Assembly (NCBI GenBank): GCA_002347965.1
Contig: DDYN01000016.1
Span: 1 to 8,285, forward strand
Origin: UBA2233 sp002347965 [NCBI: Nitrospirae bacterium UBA2233]
GTDB lineage: Bacteria; UBA2233
DNA length: 8,285 bases
Direction: 5' to 3'
Shown: positions 1 to 4,169 of the stretch, one piece after another
How the letters are laid out: every line of letters begins with the position of its first letter
Position numbering within the stretch: the first letter of the stretch is position 1
Position numbers and translations under genes: made by a program
The notes under the pieces: generated by a model
What the model saw: the letters and a program-made list of their open reading frames with translations, nothing else
Databases searched by the model: none
What the model was told of the DNA's origin: nothing

Positions 1-79
1 GGCTCGAGCGGTCGTCTTCGGGCATTACGGTAAAGAGCCTTTCTTGCACGTCGATCGCTAATAAGACGGGCTGAGCCAT
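1..79 (-). CDS. Isochorismatase-family cysteine hydrolase, N-terminal fragment
   Basis: Only the first 26 codons are in the window; the gene runs off the low-coordinate edge. The reading from the ATG at 79-77 begins MAQPVLLAIDVQERLF and continues with TVMPEDDRSS. The pattern of a hydrophobic strand, then ID-x-Q-x-x-x-F, then a proline-containing loop is the typical start of the isochorismatase-like hydrolase fold. Asp10 is at the place of the catalytic aspartate of the family's Asp-Lys-Cys triad; the Lys and Cys would lie outside the window. Members act on isochorismate, nicotinamide or other small amides, and the substrate cannot be told from this end. An eight-G run (84-91 on the plus strand) ends four bases before the ATG and may serve as a crude ribosome binding site. 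The gene is separated from cimA by a 463-base repeat-bearing gap, so it may have its own promoter, but I found no convincing one. Confidence 0.8.
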   Translation of the reverse strand, partial: MAQPVLLAIDVQERLFTVMPEDDRSS

Positions 80-265
80 GGAACCCCCCCCTTTTAACCT
101 CAGGCGGCTAGGCTAAGGCACGCCCGCTAAGCCTGGCCGCGACAGGGTTGGTGAGTATTTTTTAACTTTGCTTAAAGCGATTCGCATTAATTTACCATAG
201 GCTTGGATCAATTGCCACGCGATATCGATGGCCATGCAAGGCGAATAATAAAAAGGGAATGGGAA

Positions 266-294
266 TGCGGGACAAGAATGTCCCGCCTATCGGG
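266..294 (+). repeat. Hairpin repeat, GGGACA type, copy 1
   Basis: The copy forms a perfect 8-bp stem, GCGGGACA with TGTCCCGC, closed by the loop AGAA, followed by the CTATC tail and GGG. It is identical over 29 bases to the copies at 374 and 491. Strand is given so that the CTATC tail is the 3' end. Confidence 0.93.
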
Positions 295-310
295 AGGGGG
301 CGAGCAATAC

Positions 311-336
311 GATAGCCGGGGTTTTCCAACCCCGGC
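311..336 (-). repeat. Hairpin repeat, GGGGTT type, copy 1
   Basis: Read on the minus strand this is a perfect 9-bp stem, GCCGGGGTT with AACCCCGGC, with loop GGAA and then TATC. Its foot and tail match the GGGACA-type copies at 2181, 2250 and 2343 base for base, while the three upper base pairs differ by paired changes. It points against the neighbouring copy at 266-294. Confidence 0.93.
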
Positions 337-367
337 GAATAGAAAGGCCCGGCGGATAGAAAGGCCC
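334..367. repeat. 17-bp tandem duplication after the GGGGTT hairpin
   Basis: Bases 334-350 and 351-367 are adjacent copies of GGCGAATAGAAAGGCCC, the second with one change (A to G at its fifth base). The first copy begins inside the foot of the hairpin at 311-336. A similar short tandem duplication sits at the same place after the second GGGGTT hairpin, at 452-478. Confidence 0.85.
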
Positions 368-373
368 TGGAAA

Positions 374-402
374 TGCGGGACAAGAATGTCCCGCCTATCG
401 GG
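374..402 (+). repeat. Hairpin repeat, GGGACA type, copy 2
   Basis: Identical over 29 bases to the copy at 266-294: stem GCGGGACA/TGTCCCGC, loop AGAA, tail CTATCGGG. It lies 108 bases after copy 1 and is preceded by TGGAAA, as is copy 3. Confidence 0.93.
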
Positions 403-429
403 TGGGGGCAAACGGCGAACGATCAACGA

Positions 430-455
430 GATAGCCGGGGTTTTCCAACCCCGGC
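430..455 (-). repeat. Hairpin repeat, GGGGTT type, copy 2
   Basis: Identical over its 26 bases to the copy at 311-336; the identity continues three bases to the right (GAA). Stem GCCGGGGTT/AACCCCGGC, loop GGAA, tail TATC on the minus strand. Confidence 0.93.
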
Positions 456-478
456 GAAAAAGGCACGGCGAAAAGGCA
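452..478. repeat. Tandem micro-duplication after the second GGGGTT hairpin
   Basis: CGGCGAAAAAGGCA (452-465) is followed directly by CGGCGAAAAGGCA (466-478), which is one A shorter. The position relative to the hairpin matches the 17-bp duplication at 334-367, but the duplicated sequence is different, so the two events look independent. Confidence 0.75.
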
Positions 479-490
479 AGGCATTGGAAA

Positions 491-519
491 TGCGGGACAA
501 GAATGTCCCGCCTATCGGG
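491..519 (+). repeat. Hairpin repeat, GGGACA type, copy 3
   Basis: Identical over 29 bases to copies 1 and 2, starting 117 bases after copy 2. The G-rich stretch that follows the earlier copies is altered here and runs straight into a further, decayed copy. Confidence 0.93.
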
Positions 520-520
520 C

Positions 521-550
521 GCTGGGAAGGGCAATGTCCCGCCTATCGGG
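521..550 (+). repeat. Decayed GGGACA-type copy overlapping the cimA stop
   Basis: The right half (533-550, AATGTCCCGCCTATCGGG) matches the other copies perfectly. The left arm (GCTGGGAAGGGC) has lost most of its pairing. The last two cimA sense codons and the TAG stop fall at 543-551; the stop is the complement of the CTA in the repeat's CTATC tail. Confidence 0.85.
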
Positions 551-2132
551 AGCCTTGCGTGTTCGAGCGAAGGAGCTTGAGCTCGATTGCCTCGGTAAGT
601 GCCTGCCAAGAAGCCTCGATCACGTTCTCGGAGACGCCCACCGTCGTCCAGGAACGCTCGCCGTCGCCCACCTCGATCAGGACGCGTACCTTGGCCGCGG
701 TGCCCTTGTCCGGGGTCAAGACCCGCACTTTGTAATCCAACAGCCTCACGGGTTCGAGCACGGGATATACCTTGCGCAGCGCTTTCATGAGCGCGTTGTC
801 CAGCGCGTTCACCGGGCCGTTGCCTATCGCCGCCGTGTGCTCTGTTTTGCCGCTCACCTCCAGCATGACGGTCGCTTCCGAAAAGGGCGTGTTGTCCTCC
901 TGGCGCTTGTCGTCGAGCACACGAAAGGCGAGCAGCTTGAAAAACACGGGCAGGTTTGGGTTCAGCGCGCGCCTGAGCACAAGTTCCAGCGAGCCGTCGG
1001 CCACCTCGAAGGAGTAGCCTTGGTGCTCGAGCAGCTTGATGTGTTTCAAGACATGATCGAGGACATGCCCGTTGCCCTCAAGGGCGATGCCGAGCTGAGC
1101 CGCCTTGGCAAGCACGTTCGAGCGCCCGGCGAGCTCGCTAACCAAAATGCGCTGGACGTTGCCCACAAGCTTTGGGTCGACGTGCTCGTAGGTTCTGGCG
1201 TTCTTCTGGACGGCTGAAGCGTGCAGCCCGCCTTTGTGGGTAAAGGCGCTCTCGCCCACGTAGGGCAGGTGCCGGTTGGGAGAGAGGTTGGCGAGCTCGT
1301 AAACGAGCTCGGAGGTTTCTTTAAGGAGCACAAGGTTCTCTTTGGGGATGCAAGCGATCCCCATCTTGAGCGTAAGGTTGGGGATAAGCGAGCAGAGGCT
1401 TGCGTTGCCGCAGCGCTCGCCGAACCCGTTGATCGTCCCTTGAACCTGGGAAGCGCCAAGCCTTACGGCCACGAGCGCGTTTGCCACGGCGCTCTCGGAG
1501 TCGTTGTGGGTATGAATGCCGAAGTAGCGCCCTTTGAGCTCTTCTTGGATGCCTTGGAGCACCTCTTGAACACCAAACGGCAAAAACCCGCCGTTCGTGT
1601 CGCACAGAACGACCCCGTCCGCCCCGGCTTTAAACGCAGCCCGGATGACGGCGCGCGCGTAGTCGGGGTTGTGCGTAAACCCGTCAAAGAAGTGCTCGGC
1701 ATCAAAAAAGACCCGCCTTTCTTTTGACTTCAAGAACGCGATGGAGTCGGCGACCATCGAAAGGTTCTCTTCGAGCGTCGTCTTGAGGCCCTCTATGATG
1801 TGCAAACCCCAGCTCTTTCCGACGATTGTCACTGCTGGGGTATCGGCCTCGATCAACGCGGCCAGGTTTGAGTCTTGATGGGCTAGGGTTAAAGGCCGCC
1901 TTGTCGAGCCGAAGGCCGCCAGTACGCTAGGGGCAATTTCATGGTCTTTGGCCCTTTGGAAGAACTCGGAGTCTTTGGGGTTCGCCCCCGGCCAACCGCC
2001 CTCGATGTAGGCCACCCCAAGCTGGGCAAGCTTTTTTGCAATCTTTAGCTTGTCTTCAAGGCTAAAGCTGATGTCTTCAGACTGGGTACCATCCCTTAGC
2101 GTCGTATCGTAGATGTCCACCCGATTTTTCAT
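543..2132 (-). CDS. cimA: Citramalate synthase
   Basis: Condenses pyruvate and acetyl-CoA to (R)-citramalate, the first step of the threonine-independent route to 2-oxobutyrate and isoleucine. It belongs to the DRE-TIM metallolyase family with 2-isopropylmalate synthase. Visible motifs, in order, are DTTLRDGTQSE (9-19, metal-binding and catalytic region), EGGWPGANPKD (44-54), GKSW (105-108), FDAEHFFDG (143-151), DTNGG (178-182), the metal ligands in HTHND (207-211), GTINGFGERCGNA (232-244) and THKGGLHASAV (298-308). A C-terminal regulatory/dimer domain spans about 395-520 and contains TVGVSENVIEASW. At 529 residues it has the usual length for the long citramalate synthase type; EGGWPG and GKSW favour CimA over LeuA. 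The ATG is preceded by AGAGGA (2138-2143) at five bases. It follows lysC but is separated from it by a 292-base repeat region. Its final Ser-Arg and stop codon come from a repeat copy. Confidence 0.95.
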   Translation of the reverse strand: MKNRVDIYDTTLRDGTQSEDISFSLEDKLKIAKKLAQLGVAYIEGGWPGANPKDSEFFQRAKDHEIAPSVLAAFGSTRRPLTLAHQDSNLAALIEADTPAVTIVGKSWGLHIIEGLKTTLEENLSMVADSIAFLKSKERRVFFDAEHFFDGFTHNPDYARAVIRAAFKAGADGVVLCDTNGGFLPFGVQEVLQGIQEELKGRYFGIHTHNDSESAVANALVAVRLGASQVQGTINGFGERCGNASLCSLIPNLTLKMGIACIPKENLVLLKETSELVYELANLSPNRHLPYVGESAFTHKGGLHASAVQKNARTYEHVDPKLVGNVQRILVSELAGRSNVLAKAAQLGIALEGNGHVLDHVLKHIKLLEHQGYSFEVADGSLELVLRRALNPNLPVFFKLLAFRVLDDKRQEDNTPFSEATVMLEVSGKTEHTAAIGNGPVNALDNALMKALRKVYPVLEPVRLLDYKVRVLTPDKGTAAKVRVLIEVGDGERSWTTVGVSENVIEASWQALTEAIELKLLRSNTQGSR

Positions 2133-2148
2133 TGTTTTCCTCTATTAT

Positions 2149-2173
2149 TATAGGCGAGACACTATTGTCCCGC
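2149..2173 (-). repeat. Decayed inverted hairpin copy in the cimA leader
   Basis: On the minus strand it reads GCGGGACA, loop ATAG, TGTCTCGC, then CTATA. It matches 21 of 25 bases of the array 1 hairpin in inverted orientation, and one A-C mismatch breaks the stem. It ends six bases upstream of the cimA ribosome binding site (AGAGGA, 2138-2143), so it would be in the leader of any message entering cimA from lysC. Confidence 0.8.
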
Positions 2174-2180
2174 ATTTCCC

Positions 2181-2229
2181 GCCGGGACAAGAATGTCCCG
2201 GCTATCATGGAGGGGGCAAGGCCGAACCC
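2181..2229 (+). repeat. Hairpin repeat, array 2 copy A (long form)
   Basis: Stem GCCGGGACA/TGTCCCGGC (9 bp, perfect), loop AGAA, tail TATC, then a conserved extension ATGGAGGGGGC and GGCCGAACCC. It is the same as the copy at 2343-2391 except for one base. Confidence 0.93.
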
Positions 2230-2249
2230 TTGTCCCGCTTGTCTTTCCC

Positions 2250-2275
2250 GCCGGGACAAGAATGTCCCGGCTATC
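2250..2275 (+). repeat. Hairpin repeat, array 2 copy B (short form)
   Basis: The 26-base core is identical to copies A and C and, like copy A, is preceded by TTTCCC. The sequence after the TATC tail differs, so only the hairpin and tail are shared. This suggests that the 26-base core is the true unit. Confidence 0.93.
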
Positions 2276-2302
2276 TGAAACGGCCGGTTGCGTGCCCCTC
2301 CG

Positions 2303-2328
2303 CGATCGGCGGGACTTTCGCACCCTGC
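2303..2328 (-). repeat. Strongly decayed inverted hairpin copy
   Basis: It aligns with the inverted array 1 hairpin at 19 of 26 positions: CGATCGGCGGGAC at one end and CCC-x-GC at the other, with GAA of the loop kept on the minus strand. Much of the upper stem pairing is lost. The alternation of orientation with the intact neighbours supports the call, but the match is weak. Confidence 0.55.
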
Positions 2329-2342
2329 ATGTTCGTTCTTGC

Positions 2343-2391
2343 GCCGGGACAAGAATGTCCCGGCTATCATGGAGGGGGCACGGCCGAACCC
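2343..2391 (+). repeat. Hairpin repeat, array 2 copy C (long form)
   Basis: The same 49 bases as copy A with one change (C for A at position 39 of the copy), starting 162 bases after it. Stem GCCGGGACA/TGTCCCGGC, loop AGAA, tail TATC. Confidence 0.93.
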
Positions 2392-2412
2392 GCCGGCTAT
2401 CATAGCGGGGCG
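2392..2412 (+). repeat. Core-less hairpin remnant
   Basis: GCCGGCTATCAT at 2392-2403 equals the foot and tail of an array 2 copy with the 16-base palindrome GGGACAAGAATGTCCC missing exactly. It follows copy C at once and is itself followed by AGCGGGGC, similar to the GGAGGGGGC after intact copies. Confidence 0.6.
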
Positions 2413-2424
2413 TAGCCTTTAACG

Positions 2425-3645
2425 CTACGGTTCCTTATCGAGCTCGAAGGCGTCGTGGAGCGCGCGGACGGCGAGCTCCGTGTAGCGGTCGTCGATCACG
2501 ACAGAGATTTTAATTTCCGAGGTCGAGATCATTTGGATGTTGATCCCCTCTTTGGCCAGCGTCTCGAACACCTTTTTGGCAATGCCAGCATGCGAGCGCA
2601 TGCCAACGCCCACGATGGAGACCTTGGCAATGCTGTCCGCCGTCTCTACCGCCTCCGCCCCAACCTGACGGGCCACGGGCTCGATGAGCTCCTTGGCGCA
2701 GGGAAGGTCCGAACGGTTCACGGTGAACGAAAAATCCGTAAATCCTTCGGTTGAAACGTTCTGGACGATCATATCCACGTTGATGGCCCGTTCGGCGGCA
2801 GGCCCTAAAATGGCCGCCGCGATGCCTGGCCTGTCGGGAACCTTCTTGAGCGTCACCTTGGCCTCTTTCCGGTCGCAGGTAATGCCGGTAACGTGCTCCC
2901 GCTCCATGCTTTCGTCTTCTTTCATGATCCAGGTTCCCTCCTCGTCGTTAAAGCTCGAACGAACGTGGATAGGCATGCCATAGTTCATGCCGAACTCGAC
3001 ACATCGGGTCTGAAGAACCTTTGCGCCCAGGCTTGCCATCTCCAGCATCTCCTCGTAAGAAACCTTGGCGAGCTTCTTGGCCTTTGGGCAGATGTTGGGG
3101 TCTGTCGTGTACACGCCGTCCACGTCGGTGTATATCTCGACGACATCCGCCGCGATCGCGCAGCCTAGCGCGACGGCCGTCGTGTCCGACCCGCCCCGGC
3201 CGAGCGTGGTGATCCGCCCTTCTTTTGTTATCCCCTGAAAGCCCGCGACGACCGGAATGACGCCTTCATGCAGCGCTTGGTGGATCGGCCCGTTTGGAAT
3301 CCGGACGATACGAGCCTTAGAAAACGCCTCATCCGTTTGCATCGGAACCTGAAACCCAAGGAAGCTGCGCGCCTTGCAGCCCATATCCAAAAGGGCCATG
3401 GAAAGGAGCGCCACGCTCACCTGCTCGCCCGTCGAGACCACGACGTCTAACTCTCTAGGGTCCGGCATGGGGGAAAGTTCCTTGGCAAGCTTGAGAAGCC
3501 TGTCCGTCTCGCCCGCCATGGCCGAAACGACAACGACCACGTCGTTGCCCGCGTCCCTTGCCTTCGCTACACGCCTGGCCACGTTCTTGATTCGCTCTAA
3601 AGACCCAACCGATGTCCCGCCAAACTTCTGAACGATGAGTGCCAT
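2425..3645 (-). CDS. lysC: Aspartate kinase (aspartokinase)
   Basis: Phosphorylates L-aspartate with ATP to 4-phospho-L-aspartate, the common first step to lysine, threonine, methionine and diaminopimelate. The N-terminal amino-acid-kinase domain shows KFGGTSV (7-13), STGE (71-74), GRGGSDTTA (149-157) and [12 protein letters not shown] (172-183). Two C-terminal ACT domains follow: one from about 264 ([22 protein letters not shown]) and one from about 343 ([28 protein letters not shown]). These normally bind lysine or threonine for feedback inhibition. At 406 residues it is the normal size of a monofunctional single-chain type, with no homoserine dehydrogenase fused. The ATG lies 8 bases after AAGAGG, which overlaps the tsaE stop, so translation of the two genes is probably coupled. 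The next gene, cimA, supplies another precursor of isoleucine. Confidence 0.97.
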   Translation of the reverse strand: MALIVQKFGGTSVGSLERIKNVARRVAKARDAGNDVVVVVSAMAGETDRLLKLAKELSPMPDPRELDVVVSTGEQVSVALLSMALLDMGCKARSFLGFQVPMQTDEAFSKARIVRIPNGPIHQALHEGVIPVVAGFQGITKEGRITTLGRGGSDTTAVALGCAIAADVVEIYTDVDGVYTTDPNICPKAKKLAKVSYEEMLEMASLGAKVLQTRCVEFGMNYGMPIHVRSSFNDEEGTWIMKEDESMEREHVTGITCDRKEAKVTLKKVPDRPGIAAAILGPAAERAINVDMIVQNVSTEGFTDFSFTVNRSDLPCAKELIEPVARQVGAEAVETADSIAKVSIVGVGMRSHAGIAKKVFETLAKEGINIQMISTSEIKISVVIDDRYTELAVRALHDAFELDKEP

Positions 3646-3653
3646 TGCTCTGA

Positions 3654-3660
3654 CCTCTTA
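3654..3660 (-). promoter_or_regulatory. lysC ribosome binding site overlapping the tsaE stop
   Basis: TAAGAGG on the minus strand contains the tsaE stop (TAA) and the lysC Shine-Dalgarno sequence (AAGAGG), eight bases before the lysC ATG. A ribosome finishing tsaE ends on the lysC binding site, which suggests coupled translation. Confidence 0.8.
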
Positions 3661-4134
3661 GAGTTCTTCAACGGTAATCAGGCGCTCGCTCGGCCCGGTG
3701 ATTTTGATGGAAATATTATACGCCTGTCGAACGTGCGGGACGAAAAAACTTTGGCACAACTTCGGCCATTCGATCACGATCAGGCAGGGGGTAGAAAGGT
3801 AATCGAGCAGTTCGTCAACAAGCTCTTCCCAGCCGTTCAGCCTGTAGAAGTCAATATGGGCTACGAGCGGGCCTTCTTTCCCCTTGTACTCGTTGATGAG
3901 GACAAACGAGGGGCTCTTGACCTGGCTAGCGGCCTTGACGCCGAGCAACCCGGAAACAAGGCCTCTGGTAAAGAGCGTCTTGCCCGCACCAAGAGGGCCC
4001 TCCAAGAACACGCAAGCGGGAAAACGCTCGAGCCTTCTGGCAAAGAGCTTGGCAAACGCGAGCGTCTCGGCGCTGGAGACCAACGCAAAGTGCTCGGCGA
4101 TCATGGGGCTGATTGGTTCACGCGTTGCCGCCAC
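3658..4134 (-). CDS. tsaE: tRNA t6A biosynthesis ATPase TsaE
   Basis: A P-loop ATPase that works with TsaB and TsaD to make N6-threonylcarbamoyladenosine at position 37 of ANN-decoding tRNAs; it acts in the cytoplasm. The sequence shows a Walker A motif GPLGAGKT (46-53), the family SPSF segment (74-77), the HIDFYRL segment (93-99) and IEWP (121-124). At 158 residues it is of usual size. The start is a GTG at 4134-4132, preceded at four bases by AGGTGG (4139-4144). The first ATG, ten codons further in at 4104, has no ribosome binding site, so GTG is preferred. The gene begins 26 bases after nnr; that nnr-tsaE pairing is common in bacteria. The TsaB and TsaD partners are not in this window. Confidence 0.95.
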   Translation of the reverse strand: MAATREPISPMIAEHFALVSSAETLAFAKLFARRLERFPACVFLEGPLGAGKTLFTRGLVSGLLGVKAASQVKSPSFVLINEYKGKEGPLVAHIDFYRLNGWEELVDELLDYLSTPCLIVIEWPKLCQSFFVPHVRQAYNISIKITGPSERLITVEEL

Positions 4135-4155
4135 CTGGCCACCTAAAAAGGTTGA

Positions 4156-4169
4156 GGCCGTTAACGGCC
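4156..4169. other. Perfect palindrome at the nnr stop codon
   Basis: GGCCGTTAACGGCC is a perfect 14-bp palindrome whose central TTAA contains the TAA stop of nnr. In RNA it would be a 5-bp GC stem with a four-base loop. On the minus strand TCAACC and then TTTTT follow, so the T-run is six bases too far for a normal intrinsic terminator. It may be a weak attenuation or processing site between nnr and tsaE, or chance. Confidence 0.5.

Larger units (their letters stand above)
80..542. other. Gene-free interval between cimA and the hydrolase gene
   Basis: This 463-base interval holds no credible gene. The part from 80 to about 265 would be the upstream region of the hydrolase gene. It has an AT-rich patch around 155-195, where a promoter could lie, but no good -35/-10 pair reading leftwards. 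It also has an imperfect inverted repeat near 111-133 (GGCTAAG facing CTAAGCC). From 266 onwards it is filled by hairpin repeats, described separately. Apparent open frames across it, on either strand, come from the repeats: their translations show the same short peptide at each copy (for example GTRMSRLSG or RRDILVPH), which marks non-coding repeats rather than a protein. Confidence 0.8.
266..550. repeat. Hairpin repeat array 1 (downstream of cimA)
   Basis: The array is about two and a half higher-order units. Unit 1 (266-373) and unit 2 (374-490) each contain a GGGACA-type hairpin pointing right, a G-rich stretch (CGGGNGGGGGC), a spacer, then a GGGGTT-type hairpin pointing left, then a tandem micro-duplication and a TGGAAA lead into the next unit. 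Unit 3 is shortened to 491-550 and carries one intact and one decayed GGGACA-type hairpin; the decayed copy enters the 3' end of cimA. The two hairpin types face each other with their TATC tails inward, as in bacterial interspersed mosaic elements. The hairpins are not followed by a T-run on either strand, so they do not look like ordinary intrinsic terminators, although they could stabilise or end the cimA transcript. Confidence 0.92.
2149..2412. repeat. Hairpin repeat array 2 (upstream of cimA)
   Basis: Three intact right-pointing GGGACA-type hairpins (2181, 2250, 2343) are interleaved with decayed left-pointing copies or pieces of them (2149-2173, TTGTCCCGC at 2230-2238, and 2303-2328). 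The array ends in a copy that lacks its core (2392-2412). Intact copies differ from array 1 at the foot of the stem: GCCGGG with CCCGGC instead of GCGGG with CCCGC, which keeps the pairing. The copies at 2181-2229 and 2343-2391 share 49 bases with one mismatch, extending well past the hairpin (ATGGAGGGGGC and GGCCGAACCC), so part of the array was probably duplicated as a block. Confidence 0.92.
2133..2424. other. Gene-free interval between lysC and cimA
   Basis: These 292 bases break an otherwise tight operon. Nearly all of it is hairpin-repeat array 2, apart from the 16 bases next to cimA that hold its ribosome binding site and the few bases after the lysC stop. No gene is credible: open frames through it repeat the peptide IAGTFLSRR or PGQECPGY at each hairpin. 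I see no good promoter reading into cimA. The TATAAT at 2147-2152 (minus strand) is too close to the ATG and has no -35, and a TATGAT at 2399-2404 has only a poor -35. cimA may depend on read-through from lysC. Confidence 0.75.

Noticed and set aside
266-519. CRISPR-like array of 29-base direct repeats
   Set aside because: The repeats are near-perfect palindromic hairpins, the intervals between them (79 and 88 bases) are long and similar to each other rather than unique, and a second hairpin type recurs inside them. No cas gene is present.
266-550. Hairpins as intrinsic terminators of cimA
   Set aside because: The stems are strong, but neither strand has a T-run directly after them, and their multiplicity and alternating orientation fit a repeat family better. 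A role in ending or protecting the transcript is still possible.
203-609. Open frames of 120-133 residues across array 1
   Set aside because: Their translations repeat the same peptide at each hairpin and overlap each other on both strands, as expected of non-coding repeats.
534-1727. Long plus-strand open frames (227 and 168 residues) opposite cimA
   Set aside because: cimA on the minus strand has every family motif. The plus-strand frames have no recognisable domains and arise from GC-rich codon use on the other strand.
2147-2152. TATAAT on the minus strand as the -10 box of a cimA promoter
   Set aside because: It is only 14 bases before the ATG, so the ribosome site would hardly be transcribed. 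No -35 lies at 16-18 bases, and the sequence is explained by the CTATA tail of a repeat copy.
2399-2404. TATGAT on the minus strand after lysC as a -10 box
   Set aside because: The -35 at 17 bases (TAGCGT) matches only poorly, and the same CATGATAGC occurs as part of the repeat tail in other copies.
2077-2415. Open frames of about 100 residues across array 2
   Set aside because: Same reason: IAGTFLSRR or PGQECPGY recurs at each hairpin, and one frame runs into the start of cimA.
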